Shown piece by piece: positions 7,073 through 16,077 of a stretch of 45,664 nt of DNA. The DNA is from an uncultured bacterium. Its GTDB lineage: Bacteria; Verrucomicrobiota; Lentisphaeria; Victivallales; UBA1829. The notes beneath the pieces are model-generated. The model saw nothing but the letters and a program-made list of their open reading frames with translations, was not told the DNA's origin and did not search any database. Within the stretch, counting starts at the first letter, position 1, and every line of letters starts with the position of its first letter. Location: NCBI GenBank assembly GCA_902802585.1, contig CADCMR010000022.1:1-45664 (forward strand), written 5' to 3'. Made by a program: the position numbers and the translations under genes.

Positions 7073-8746
7073 TTACCGGAACAACAGAATATCTTCCGAT
7101 TTATTGAATTCAATGCGCTCGATTTTCTCAGCATCAAAATACTCCCGGTAAAGATCGATCCATCCGGGGAAAAAGTCCTTTTCCTGGTTCTTGCGGTTTA
7201 CGACAAACGCCACGTCGTATTTCGTAAGCTTACGCTTGGAAAACTCATTGCGCAAATCCGTACTGGACTGATAAAAATACGACATAACCGGTTTTTTGTT
7301 CAGAACGATAATATACTGCCAGCAAAATGTGCTTCCGACCAGATAGTCCGAACCACGTGTCGTTTCCTCAATCCTCTTTATGTTACGCAGCTGCGTGAGA
7401 GATGCAGTGACATCCGTTCCATACTCGGATAATCTGTGACTTTGGGCGAAAAACTTCTCCCTCGTCGCCCATGATGTGGCATTGAACTGCATAAAGAACC
7501 TGACTGCGAACATTGCGACCAGAATAAACACAAAAAAAGCCAAATGCCTGTTGTTGATGATATTGGACAACAGCAAAACCGGCAACGCGAGCATCATTGA
7601 GTAGAACAGCGACCTGACAGAGAACTCCACATTCGTCCCCAAACACAGCAGAATCGGCGCGAGCGACAGCAAGACAAGAGCGACAATCTTTCTGACATCC
7701 ATTCGCTGCTGCCGGCAGTACATGCTGACTGTCAAAGCAAACATGGTATACAAGACCGCGATGCTGAATGTCCGTTCCGTACGAAATGAGCTCTGGATCA
7801 TCTCCACGGCAGCAACAAAAGCCACACCAAGGGCGAATACCAGCCCGAAATAGAATTTTTTGATTTTATGATTGGATGGTATTTCTGTCAAAGCGCATGC
7901 CGCGATACAATATCCCAGAATTCGGATGACAAAATAAAATACGGTTTCCATACTCCATCTCACCAACAACATTTTGTCATGTTGACCAATGTCGTTGGTT
8001 GTGAACGCCTCGAACAGCTGTTGCAGAAAAACAGAGGGAGATTGCAGAAAAACAAAGAAAAAACCGAATCCGGACAGAACTCCCAACACCCAAAAACATG
8101 CGGCTTTTATACCAACGAAAAATGTAGCCAGAAACACCAGCGACACCATTGGCGCGGCCGGATACATGTCCAGAAACAGTTGCGTGCTGCAAAAACCGCT
8201 TGCGACGGTCCCGACACACTGCCACAAGGAAGATTTTGCCGCAAAAGCGAAAAACAAAGCGGATACAGACAGCAACCCCCAGAAATGTTCCAAAGTGATG
8301 TAAGATGGAACAGAAATAGACTGCGGAAACAAAATCGCATACCAGGATATCCCGAAGAACATGAAAGATACGAGACCGCGTTTGGAAAACCTGTCCCGGA
8401 ACAGGCAGTATATCGACAGTGCCAGCACACCGGTGGCAAGCCACATCAGCCCCAACGCCAGATATCGCAGTGTCAGGATGGAGCATCCGCTGAATGCTTT
8501 GAAATACAGGTTGAAAGCGGTGCCTTTTGATGTTAGCGGGATCTGTTCTCGAATGAGATAAATGTACAAGGACTCATCCGTCATCCCGAGCGGGATATGC
8601 CATATCGCATAAATGTTGCAAACGACAGCCAATATCCCGACGACTACAAAAATCCCTACGGTGTATTTATCCCAAGGCTTGGAGTCGACGAACCTGCGGA
8701 ATATGTCTGGTAGTTCAAATAACGTCTGCTTCAATCGATTCAACAT
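7073..8746 (-). CDS. Multi-spanning membrane protein, GT-C glycosyltransferase-like
   Basis: 557 residues with about ten hydrophobic helices. After the first helix comes HIPLGMTDESLYIY: an acidic pair early in the first external loop is the pattern of GT-C enzymes (ArnT/PMT-like), which move sugars from polyprenyl-phosphate to proteins or glycans. The roughly 140 residues at the C-terminus are soluble and probably periplasmic. The start ATG follows AGAGGATCAGAGC, and a strong promoter lies at 8824-8851. No family-specific signature beyond the GT-C-like layout is visible, so the exact substrate and even the enzyme activity are inferences. It lies alone in the accessory block. Confidence 0.6.
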   Translation of the reverse strand: MLNRLKQTLFELPDIFRRFVDSKPWDKYTVGIFVVVGILAVVCNIYAIWHIPLGMTDESLYIYLIREQIPLTSKGTAFNLYFKAFSGCSILTLRYLALGLMWLATGVLALSIYCLFRDRFSKRGLVSFMFFGISWYAILFPQSISVPSYITLEHFWGLLSVSALFFAFAAKSSLWQCVGTVASGFCSTQLFLDMYPAAPMVSLVFLATFFVGIKAACFWVLGVLSGFGFFFVFLQSPSVFLQQLFEAFTTNDIGQHDKMLLVRWSMETVFYFVIRILGYCIAACALTEIPSNHKIKKFYFGLVFALGVAFVAAVEMIQSSFRTERTFSIAVLYTMFALTVSMYCRQQRMDVRKIVALVLLSLAPILLCLGTNVEFSVRSLFYSMMLALPVLLLSNIINNRHLAFFVFILVAMFAVRFFMQFNATSWATREKFFAQSHRLSEYGTDVTASLTQLRNIKRIEETTRGSDYLVGSTFCWQYIIVLNKKPVMSYFYQSSTDLRNEFSKRKLTKYDVAFVVNRKNQEKDFFPGWIDLYREYFDAEKIERIEFNKSEDILLFR

Positions 8747-8823
8747 GCTCTGATCCTCTGTATTGCCCTATCCCATCAGGACTGGACTATTGGAATGACG
8801 TGATAGACGGAAATGTCATGGAT

Positions 8824-8851
8824 ACTATAGCAGGCTTTGACCGGATGTCAA
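8824..8851 (-). promoter_or_regulatory. Promoter of the GT-C-like gene
   Basis: TTGACA (8846-8851), 16 bp and TATAGT (8824-8829) on the minus strand, close to the sigma-70 consensus. The transcript would start near 8817, about 70 bp before the ATG. Confidence 0.75.
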
Positions 8852-8870
8852 GTCAGAATCAAAAATAGTA

Positions 8871-9201
8871 TTGGCATTTATGATGCTTTGTCCGGACGCC
8901 AGGATGTATTATGAAAATGGCAGCCAATGCCGGGAACGCGGCGTCGGCGTGAAACAGGACTACGCGCAGGCGGTCAACTGGTACCGGAAAGCCGCCGACC
9001 AGGACCACGCCTTTGCCCAGTACAATCTGGCGGTGCTTTATATCAAAGGAAACGGCGTAAAGAAAGACACCGCCGAAGCCGTGAAATGGTTCCGCAAGGC
9101 ATCCATAAACGGCGACAAGTCCCGCCGACCAGACATTGAAGATGCTGGCGGAATCCGGCGACGCGGACGCAATGAAAACCGTGAAGGAACTCGGCTTGTA
9201 G
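8871..9201 (+). pseudogene. Broken Sel1-repeat protein
   Basis: Two Sel1-type repeats are readable: a partial one ending GVGVKQDYAQAVNWYRKAA and a full one from DQDHAFAQYNLAVLYIKGNGV to EAVKWFRKAS. The frame then shifts near 9115. The normal end continues in another frame as TLKMLAESGDADAMK and stops at TAG 9199-9201. The 5' end is also short, lacking a signal peptide and the start of the first repeat. Sel1 proteins are solenoids for protein contacts; this copy is a remnant. Confidence 0.75.
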
Positions 9202-9237
9202 AGCGTATCAACAAAAGCGCCAGTCCGTCTTTTGCGA

Positions 9238-9272
9238 GACAAAACAGCCCGCACCATTTTACGGATGCGGGC
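9238..9272 (-). terminator. Terminator after the rubrerythrin gene
   Basis: Stem GCCCGCA (9266-9272) with TGCGGGC (9247-9253), read on the minus strand, followed by TGTTTTGTC. It lies 32 bp past the rubrerythrin stop. Confidence 0.65.
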
Positions 9273-9303
9273 GTGGACAAAAAACTGGAATCCAGTTCAG
9301 AAA

Positions 9304-9855
9304 TCAGTCTTTGAAATAGCGCTTCAGGAGACCGGCGAACGCGGCGCCGTGGCGCGCCTCGTCCTTCGCCATTTCGTGCACGGTGTCGTGAATGGCGTCG
9401 AAACCGAGCTGTTTCGCGCGCTTCGCGATCTCGAACTTGCCGGCGCAGGCGCCCTGTTCGGCTTCCACGCGCTTGGTGAGGTTGGTCTTCGTGCAGGGGG
9501 CGACGACTTCGCCGAGGAGTTCGGCGAACTTGGCGGCGTGCTCCGCCTCTTCGAACGCGATGCGCTTGTAGGCTTCGGCGATCTCGGGATAGCCTTCGCG
9601 GTCGGCAACGCGGCTCATGGCGAGGTACATGCCGACTTCGGTGCATTCGCCGGTGAAGTTGGCGTGGAGACCGTCCATGATCTCCTGGTCGTCGACCTTG
9701 CCGTCGCCGATGCTGTGGACGGTGGCGAAGGACATGGAATCGGCCTTTTCGTCCTTGGCGACGAACTTGGAGGCGGGAGCTTTGCACTGGGGGCAGAATT
9801 CGGGGGGATTGTCGCCTTCGTGGACATAGCCGCAGACTTGGCAAACGTACTTCAT
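9304..9855 (-). CDS. Rubrerythrin, rubredoxin-first ('reverse') type
   Basis: 183 residues from the ATG at 9855, chosen because the rubredoxin motif begins there and GAAAGGACCCC precedes it. The N-terminus holds two C-x-x-C pairs (C5/C8 and C21/C24), a rubredoxin-like iron site. The four-helix di-iron domain follows with [19 protein letters not shown] and [10 protein letters not shown], carrying the E and E-x-x-H ligands. Classical rubrerythrins have the rubredoxin part at the C-terminus; this order is that of reverse rubrerythrins of anaerobes, which reduce hydrogen peroxide or oxygen using NADH via rubredoxin. It is a single-gene unit with its own promoter and terminator and supports an anaerobic lifestyle. 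Confidence 0.92.
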   Translation of the reverse strand: MKYVCQVCGYVHEGDNPPEFCPQCKAPASKFVAKDEKADSMSFATVHSIGDGKVDDQEIMDGLHANFTGECTEVGMYLAMSRVADREGYPEIAEAYKRIAFEEAEHAAKFAELLGEVVAPCTKTNLTKRVEAEQGACAGKFEIAKRAKQLGFDAIHDTVHEMAKDEARHGAAFAGLLKRYFKD

Positions 9856-9962
9856 GATGGGGTCCTTTCTTTCACGCGCCGGGCGGCGCATGAGGTGGTT
9901 AGGGTTGGGTTGGAAGAATGCTCCGGGCGGGGAGAACGCCGGATTGTCATCACTACAGGTTT

Positions 9963-9990
9963 ACAATAACTCCAAAAGGCGAAAAAACAA
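9963..9990 (-). promoter_or_regulatory. Possible promoter of the rubrerythrin gene
   Basis: TTGTTT (9985-9990), 16 bp and TATTGT (9963-9968) on the minus strand. It is weaker than the other promoters here and would give a leader of about 100 nt. Confidence 0.4.
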
Positions 9991-10034
9991 CCCCAGGAAT
10001 CAAACTTTTTCTATTTTTGTCGCAACTTGATGTG

Positions 10035-10826
10035 TCAGAGCGGCTTTTTCATCATTTCCGGCGCAAGCCTTCCGCGGTTCGCGGGATTCAGCAGTCGCCA
10101 CCGCGCCAGTCCGGCGCGCGCCAGAAAATAACGCATCGCGACCGCGAGACAGCCGAATCCGTACTTCACGCTCCGCCGGAACGAGATGCTGGACGCCTCC
10201 TCGAAGTACTTGGTCGGGCACGACACCTCGGCGATCACGGCTCCAGTCCACGCGATCTGCGCGAGCATTTCGTTGTCGAAAACGAAATCGTCGGAATTGC
10301 CGCTCAAATCAAGCGACTCGAGCAGTTCGCGGGAAAATCCGCGGTAGCCGGTGTGGTATTCGGAGAGCTTCTGCCCCATGAACACATTCTCCACGAACGT
10401 GAGAATGCGGTTGGAGAAGTATTTGTACATGGGCATGCCGCCGCGCAGGGCGCATCCGCCGAGGATGCGGGAACCGAGCGCGCAGTGGTACAGGCCGTTG
10501 CCGATCATCGCAGCCATGGCGGGAATGAGCAGCGGCGTGTACTGGTAGTCCGGATGCACCATGATCACGATGTCCGCGCCGTGTTCGAGCGCGAGCTTGT
10601 AGCACTGCTTCTGGTTGCCGCCGTAACCGGTGTTGCGCGGCAGGCGGCAGGTCACAGCGCCCTTGATGCGGGAAGCAGCCGCCCACGTGTCGTCGCTGCT
10701 GGCATCGTCCACGATCACGACCTGGTCGACGAACGGCTGCGCGGCGGCCTCGCGGAACGTCTTTTCGAGGGTCTTTTCCGCGTTGTAGGCGGGCATAACC
10801 ACGACAACTTTTTTCCCATTGAACAT
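10035..10826 (-). CDS. Glycosyltransferase family 2
   Basis: 263 residues from the ATG at 10826. The open frame runs further upstream, but GGAGCAAAG precedes this ATG and the promoter at 10898-10925 overlaps the longer reading, so the shorter start is right. The fold begins KKVVVVMPAYNAEKTL, followed by VDDASSDDT (39-47) for nucleotide-sugar binding, RNTGYGGNQ and HPDYQY (91-96) at the metal site position. RGGMPMYKYFSNR and the acidic FDNEM block follow. There is no transmembrane helix like those of DPM1-type fusions. It probably transfers a hexose to a lipid or polysaccharide acceptor; the donor is unknown. Confidence 0.88.
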   Translation of the reverse strand: MFNGKKVVVVMPAYNAEKTLEKTFREAAAQPFVDQVVIVDDASSDDTWAAASRIKGAVTCRLPRNTGYGGNQKQCYKLALEHGADIVIMVHPDYQYTPLLIPAMAAMIGNGLYHCALGSRILGGCALRGGMPMYKYFSNRILTFVENVFMGQKLSEYHTGYRGFSRELLESLDLSGNSDDFVFDNEMLAQIAWTGAVIAEVSCPTKYFEEASSISFRRSVKYGFGCLAVAMRYFLARAGLARWRLLNPANRGRLAPEMMKKPL

Positions 10827-10897
10827 CTTTGCTCCGTTTGTGTTTTGAAACACGGAATCCGGCGCCGACGCTTTTTCCGCGTTCGTTTCATGCTTAA

Positions 10898-10925
10898 AAT
10901 ATACATCCGGCAGTTTTTTTTTCAA
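10898..10925 (-). promoter_or_regulatory. Promoter of the family 2 glycosyltransferase
   Basis: TTGAAA (10920-10925), 16 bp and TATATT (10898-10903) on the minus strand. It is divergent from the promoter at 11011. Confidence 0.7.
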
Positions 10926-11010
10926 GCGCGAATCGGAGATCAGGCGGAGTTTCGACGGAACCGCGGCTCATTTCTTCCCCGGAAAATAGTTCATTTTCCT
11001 GATAGACGGC

Positions 11011-11039
11011 TTGATTTTTTGCGCGCGCGAGGATATATT
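11011..11039 (+). promoter_or_regulatory. Promoter of the MoxR/DUF58/VWA operon
   Basis: TTGATT (11011-11016), a 17-bp spacer containing an alternating GC run, and TATATT (11034-11039) followed by ATC. It is the only good promoter seen before the eight-gene plus-strand block. Confidence 0.72.
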
Positions 11040-11104
11040 ATCTCATAAAATACCATAGATTTTTTTTACCTCAAACTAAAAAAACGCATCCAGGAAGATA
11101 TGAT

Positions 11105-12874
11105 ATGAACCAGTCCGAAACAGCTCCTTCGTTTCCGGCGGCGTCCGGCGGCGCGCTGAATGCGACTGTCGACGCACTGTACGGCGGCATCCGGAACCGC
11201 CTGTTCCTGCGTGAATCCGCAGCGTTCTGCGCCGTGGCGCTCTTTCTGGCGGGCGGCATCGTGCTTGCCTGGCGATTCGCATTCCCGGAGTGGCGCCGAA
11301 ACGCCGTGATTCTTTCGTCCGTCCTGCTCGTGGTCGCCGCGCTGGCAGGCGCGTTGTACCGGGCGGTCCGCCTGACGCCCCCGAAACGCAAGCTCATGGT
11401 CTGGCTGGACGCGCATTCGGATTGCGGCGGATTCCTCGCCGCCTCGCTCGAAACGGACTGTTCCGCGTGGGTGTCGCGGATCCGGATTCCGCAACCACCG
11501 GAGTTGAGCATGGAGTTTCCCGCCGCCCGCGTGACCGCGCTTCTGACCGCGGCGCTCTTCTTCGCGGGGGCATTTCTGGTCGACGTCGACCATGCGCGGA
11601 TCATCGGTCCGGGCGGGCTCGACGTGCATCAGGAACAGGAGGAACTGGAAGAGAAGCTCGAAATCCTCGAACAGGAACCGCTGGTGCCGCAGGAGGAAGT
11701 CGAAGCCGCGAAGGAGGAGCTGGAGGAACTCGTGGAAAACAGCAGCAGCACGTCCCCGGCAAAGACGTTCGAGGGCATCGAGGCGCTCCGCGAGCTCACC
11801 GATTCGCTCGCCGCAAACGCGGCACGAGCGCTGGAGCATTCCGCCGACAATGCCCAGAAGCTCTCGCAAACCGCCGCCTCGCTCGCGAACCTGCCGTCCG
11901 AGGTGCCGGGCCGCAATAAAGCAATGGAACAATTCAAACAGCTCGTCGAACAGCTCGCCGCGGACGACGCCTCGCTGGCGGAGTTTCTGAAGCAGACCGG
12001 AGACAATCTCGCCCCGTCCATGACGCCGGATCAGCTTCAGTCGCTCGCCGATTCGCTCGCCGGAAACGCACAGGAACTGCGCGAACGCATCGAAAAGCTC
12101 GCTCAGATGCGCAACGACCAGATGCGGGAGCTGTCCGGTCAGCAGGGGCAAGGTCAGCAGGGGCAAGGTCAGCAGGGGCAAGGTCAGCAACCCGGACAAG
12201 GTCAACAGCAAGGTCAAGGTCAGCAACCCGGACAAGGTCAACAGCAAGGTCAAGGTCAGCAACCCGGACAAGGTCAACAACCGGGTCAGGGTCAACAGCC
12301 GGGTCAAGGTCAGCAGCAGGGTCAAGGACAGGGGCAAGGTCAGCAGGGACAAGGCTCCGGCGACACCGGACTCGCGACCGCGGACGATTATGCGAACAGC
12401 GCCGAAGCGCTTCAGAAATGGCTGGAGGAAAATGCGCCGGGCGCATCCGAGCTTTCCAACGCCGCCGGACAAGGACAGGGTCAAGGGCTGCAGCCGGGAC
12501 AAGGACAAGGTCAAGGCCAGGGACAGGGTCAGGGGGAAGGTCAGGACGGACAGGGACATGGCTCCGGACAAAGCAATGGCGCCTCTGGCTCGGGCGGCAT
12601 CTCCCGCGGACGAGGCGACGCCCTCCTCAATTTCACAGGACAGACGCAGGACGTCGGCGACGAACGCCGCGACCTCATGCTTGAGAATAAGACACCCGGA
12701 CAGAGCGTCTCCATCCTGGAGTTCACCTCCGATCCAGGCGACGAGACAGCCGAACGCGCCAAGGCGGGACATCTCTCCGGGTCCGGACCGGCGGAGCACG
12801 CAGAAACGCGCATCCTCCCCTCGCATCGCGAATCCGTCCGGCGCTATTTCAGCAATTCACCCGACCAACCATAA
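11105..12874 (+). CDS. DUF4175-like membrane protein with Gly-Gln-rich linker
   Basis: 589 residues. Two hydrophobic helices lie near 38-95 and a third near 145-160 (VTALLTAALFFAGAFLV), followed by a charged coiled coil (EELEEKLEILEQE, VEAAKEELEELVE) and helical repeats to about 340. Then come two Gly-Gln-rich stretches, about 345-418 and 452-498, made of GQGQQP-type units. The C-terminus ends SHRESVRRYFSN. The plan (membrane anchor, coiled coil, Gln-rich disordered part) is that of DUF4175-like proteins found beside MoxR and VWA genes. It is the first gene of the operon; the start follows AGGAAGATATG. The function is unknown, and a scaffold at the envelope is a guess. Confidence 0.72.
   Translation: MNQSETAPSFPAASGGALNATVDALYGGIRNRLFLRESAAFCAVALFLAGGIVLAWRFAFPEWRRNAVILSSVLLVVAALAGALYRAVRLTPPKRKLMVWLDAHSDCGGFLAASLETDCSAWVSRIRIPQPPELSMEFPAARVTALLTAALFFAGAFLVDVDHARIIGPGGLDVHQEQEELEEKLEILEQEPLVPQEEVEAAKEELEELVENSSSTSPAKTFEGIEALRELTDSLAANAARALEHSADNAQKLSQTAASLANLPSEVPGRNKAMEQFKQLVEQLAADDASLAEFLKQTGDNLAPSMTPDQLQSLADSLAGNAQELRERIEKLAQMRNDQMRELSGQQGQGQQGQGQQGQGQQPGQGQQQGQGQQPGQGQQQGQGQQPGQGQQPGQGQQPGQGQQQGQGQGQGQQGQGSGDTGLATADDYANSAEALQKWLEENAPGASELSNAAGQGQGQGLQPGQGQGQGQGQGQGEGQDGQGHGSGQSNGASGSGGISRGRGDALLNFTGQTQDVGDERRDLMLENKTPGQSVSILEFTSDPGDETAERAKAGHLSGSGPAEHAETRILPSHRESVRRYFSNSPDQP
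12130..12360 (+). repeat. Short tandem repeat coding the Gly-Gln linker
   Basis: In-frame units of 12-24 bp variants of CAGCAGGGGCAAGGT and CAACCCGGACAAGGT, repeated more than ten times. This is coding low complexity inside the DUF4175-like gene. A shorter run recurs at 12460-12560. Confidence 0.9.
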
Positions 12875-12904
12875 CACACGAAACATTTTCATATTCATAC
12901 CCAC

Positions 12905-13966
12905 ATGGAGCAGACTCCCGCGATGAACACAGAATCCAACTCCCTGATGACTCCCGAAGAACTCAACCGCGTCAGCGCCCTCGCGACGCGCCTCCTCGAC
13001 GAACTCGACAAGATCCTCCTCGGCCAGCACGAGGTCCACAGGCTCCTCCTCATCGGCATCTTCAGCCGCGGCCACGTCCTGCTCGAAGGTCTCCCCGGCG
13101 TCGGCAAGACCGCGCTCGTGAAGGCGCTCGGCAAGCTCATGCGCCTCGAATTCAAGCGCATCCAGTTCACGCCCGACCTGCTCCCCAGCGACATCCTCGG
13201 CGGCAGCATCCTGCAGGTCATGCCCGACGGTTCCCGCAAGATGGAGTTCCAGCCAGGCGCGATCTTCTCCAACATCCTCCTCGCCGACGAGATCAACCGC
13301 GCGTCGCCGAAAACCCAGTCCGCCATGCTCGAAGCCATGCAGGAACACGCCGTGACGCTCCTCGGCGAGACACGCCCCCTGCCCGATCCCTTCTTCGTGC
13401 TCGCCTCACAGAACCCGATCGAACTGGAAGGAACCTATCCGATCCCGGAGGCTCAGCTCGACCGGTTCCTCTTCAAGATCAATGTGGCGGGCGTCGACGC
13501 CGACGTCCTCACGCGGATCATCGCGCACCGCCGCCGCGGTGAGCCGCCGGAGCCCGAATGGACGCTTTCCGCAGAAGAACTCCGCGAAATCTTCGCCGCC
13601 ATGGACCGCGTCTACCTCAGCGAATCCGTCGCGAACTATATCGCGCGCATCGTCGCCGCCGGACACCCCGGCAACCCCGCCGCCATCCCGGATGTGACGC
13701 GTTTCGTGACCTACGGCCCCTCCCCCCGCGCCGCCATCGCCCTCGCCGAATCCTCGCGCGCCGCCGCGCTCATTGCCGGCCGTCCCGCGGTCGGGTTCGA
13801 GGACGTCCGCAGCGTGGCGCCCGCGGTCCTGAACCACCGCCTCATCCTGAACTACCAGGCGAAGCTCGACAAGATCACGCCGGTCGACCTCTCGAACCGT
13901 CTGCTCGAAAAAGTCGACCCCGCCGGAATCGAATGGCCGCAGGGCGTCACCCCCGGAAAGGATTGA
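12905..13966 (+). CDS. MoxR-family AAA+ ATPase
   Basis: 353 residues. Walker A is GLPGVGKT (62-69) and Walker B is NILLADEINRASPKTQ (from 123). The sensor is ASQNP (167-171) and EAQLDRF (182-188) follows, the standard MoxR sequence. MoxR ATPases work as chaperones that insert cofactors or assemble protein complexes, usually with VWA-domain partners, several of which are encoded downstream. Two starts are possible, 12905 or ATG 12923 (MNTESNSL); neither has a well-spaced ribosome binding site. The stop lies 2 bp before the next gene. Confidence 0.95.
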   Translation: MEQTPAMNTESNSLMTPEELNRVSALATRLLDELDKILLGQHEVHRLLLIGIFSRGHVLLEGLPGVGKTALVKALGKLMRLEFKRIQFTPDLLPSDILGGSILQVMPDGSRKMEFQPGAIFSNILLADEINRASPKTQSAMLEAMQEHAVTLLGETRPLPDPFFVLASQNPIELEGTYPIPEAQLDRFLFKINVAGVDADVLTRIIAHRRRGEPPEPEWTLSAEELREIFAAMDRVYLSESVANYIARIVAAGHPGNPAAIPDVTRFVTYGPSPRAAIALAESSRAAALIAGRPAVGFEDVRSVAPAVLNHRLILNYQAKLDKITPVDLSNRLLEKVDPAGIEWPQGVTPGKD

Positions 13967-13968
13967 CC

Positions 13969-16077
13969 ATGTTCCGCCTCGTTTCGACACCATTCCGGCG
14001 CGCGCTCCTGCCCGCGCTGCTTCTCCTGCTGACCGTCGCGGCGTCCGCGTTCGCGACCAGCACGGCCCCGGCGGGCATCGCCCCCGTCAGAAGGACCGGC
14101 GCGAACGGAAGCGACTTGCAAATTCACGGGGGAGAACCCAACACGGTATCGAAACCGAAGACATCCTCCGCCGTGAAAGCCGGCTCCGTTTCAGTCTCCC
14201 TCGCTTCCGCTCCGTTCCTCTTCGTCGGCTCCGGCGACCAGATCGTCCGCGAGTTTGTCGTCCGCAACGACGGCGACTCGCCCGCCGACTTCACCGTCGT
14301 CATGCGCTACACCATCGGCTGGCGCGCCGATTACGTACGCTCCGTCACGACCTCCCGGAAGATACCCGCCCACTCCGTCCAGACCGTTTCCGTCTTCGCC
14401 CCGACGTACATGGAGCCAGATTCGGAAAACATCACGGTCGTGAACCCGCTGATCTACATCAACGGCAAACGGGTCTTCCAGCTTCCGTCCGGCATTTTCG
14501 ACGCGGGCGAAGCCGACCGGTATTTTTATGCCATGCCGTCCTCGTTCTCGACCGCCGAGCCGGTCATGAGGGGGCTCATCAAGGAACTCCTCTTCGGAGG
14601 GACAGCCGCTTATCGGAACATTCAATGCGGCTTCTCCAATTCCGACACCGTCCAGTGGCCCGCCATCCCCCAGTTCTACCAGTCGAAGGGAATGCTGTTC
14701 CGCAGGACCAATGACAAGTTCACGCCCGACGCCGAACGCGCCATCCGCGACGCAGTCATGCTCGGCGCGACCGAATTCCTCTTCGTCCCGCGCGGCGAAC
14801 AGCGTCCCGAATGGGCGCCCGCGCCCGCCATCCCCGGCCAGCCGGTCGTCGTGCCGCGCGGATTCGGACGGACCATCGTGCTGGACGAACGCTACATCTT
14901 CAATCCGGCGCAGGAAGACGTCGAACGGGAATTCGACGAAGACAAAAAACCATATTACGGGAGGAGCGACGCCGAACTTGAGGCCGCAATGCGCGGCAAC
15001 CGCCAGACGCTGGACTATCTGGCGTCGGAGCACCTCTTCATCTCCAATCCCGCCGACCTTTTCCAGACGCTCCCCTGCGTCGAAATCCCGAGCCTGTCGT
15101 TCTTCGTGGTCATCCTCGCGCTGCTGGCGTACATCATCGTGGTCGGTCCGGTCAACTATTTCTACCTCATCAAACGGAAGAAAAGCGTCCTGCTGCTCCT
15201 GTTCACCGTCCCGATGATCTCGCTCGTCTTCGTCGGGATCGTCATCCTCTTCGTCACATTCTTCGAAGGCTGGTTTACGCGCGCCTCCGCCGTCGGCGTG
15301 ACCTTCCTCGACCAGCAGGAGAGCATGGGCTACACGCGCGCCGCCGTGAACCTCTACGCCCCCCTCCCCGTCCGCAGGCTCGTCTTCGACACTGCCGATA
15401 CCGTGTCGTTCGCACGGGCGAACGACGTGAACATCTCCCTCGGCCGTGACCAGGTTGTGACCGGCGCGAACAAGGCGCGCATCCCGCTGGTCTACGGCGT
15501 CTCCCGCGCGGAAAAGCACCTCGAACAGCTCAGAATCTCCCGGAACGCCGGCGACACGCTCACCGTCATGAACGGTCTCGGCGCGCCCGTGAAAATCCTC
15601 GCGTTGAAGACCCCGGACGGACAATGCTGGCTCCCATCCGAAGCCATGATCCAGCCGGGCGTCTCCGCCGAACTGAACCCCTTCAGCGGCACCCCCGGAA
15701 CAACCAATACGGTAATCGAGTATCTGGACGACGGCAAACGCGGCACTCTCGTGCCCGGCAGAAACCAGCTTTTCTACACGCTCTGCTCGTTTCTTTATGA
15801 AGCGGCGTCGGACAACGAACACCGGGGCAACACCGCCCGCGGCAGGACCGGCAACTATAATTTAATCGACTCGAACGCCAAAACGATGAAACGACTGTTC
15901 GGAAAGCAGGGAAAAACCGGCCTCGCACCGCTCAACGACCTGCTTTCTCCCGGCATGTACATCGCGGAAACCGACCGTCCGCTTTTCTATACCCCCGGGT
16001 GTTCCCCGCTTTCCTTCCGTGTCCGCCACCTCGTCGTCGGCACGTTCACCCTTCAGGAGTCCGCACATGAAAACTGA
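13969..16077 (+). CDS. Exported membrane protein of the MoxR/ABC operon
   Basis: 702 residues from the ATG at 13969, two bases after the MoxR stop; the longer frame upstream is out of register with MoxR and not real. A signal peptide (RALLPALLLLLTVAASAFA) is followed by a large outside domain containing DQIVREFVVRNDGDSPADF, which looks like an Ig-like or CARDB-type beta fold. Two transmembrane helices lie near 375-395 and 408-432 around KRKKS, and a second outside domain follows. I do not recognise a named family. Its position directly before an ABC ATPase (overlap 11 bp) and permease suggests a substrate-binding or gating partner of that transporter, as in gliding-motility-type ABC clusters. 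Confidence 0.7.
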   Translation: MFRLVSTPFRRALLPALLLLLTVAASAFATSTAPAGIAPVRRTGANGSDLQIHGGEPNTVSKPKTSSAVKAGSVSVSLASAPFLFVGSGDQIVREFVVRNDGDSPADFTVVMRYTIGWRADYVRSVTTSRKIPAHSVQTVSVFAPTYMEPDSENITVVNPLIYINGKRVFQLPSGIFDAGEADRYFYAMPSSFSTAEPVMRGLIKELLFGGTAAYRNIQCGFSNSDTVQWPAIPQFYQSKGMLFRRTNDKFTPDAERAIRDAVMLGATEFLFVPRGEQRPEWAPAPAIPGQPVVVPRGFGRTIVLDERYIFNPAQEDVEREFDEDKKPYYGRSDAELEAAMRGNRQTLDYLASEHLFISNPADLFQTLPCVEIPSLSFFVVILALLAYIIVVGPVNYFYLIKRKKSVLLLLFTVPMISLVFVGIVILFVTFFEGWFTRASAVGVTFLDQQESMGYTRAAVNLYAPLPVRRLVFDTADTVSFARANDVNISLGRDQVVTGANKARIPLVYGVSRAEKHLEQLRISRNAGDTLTVMNGLGAPVKILALKTPDGQCWLPSEAMIQPGVSAELNPFSGTPGTTNTVIEYLDDGKRGTLVPGRNQLFYTLCSFLYEAASDNEHRGNTARGRTGNYNLIDSNAKTMKRLFGKQGKTGLAPLNDLLSPGMYIAETDRPLFYTPGCSPLSFRVRHLVVGTFTLQESAHEN

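Noticed and set aside
12130..12360. Regular short repeats that might look like a CRISPR or satellite array
   Set aside because: The units are in-frame coding variants for Gly-Gln, with no spacers and no cas genes. No CRISPR array is seen anywhere in the window.
13558..13968. Possible N-terminal extension of the 702-aa membrane protein overlapping moxR
   Set aside because: The extension is Arg-rich and out of register with moxR; the signal peptide starts at 13969, right after the moxR stop.
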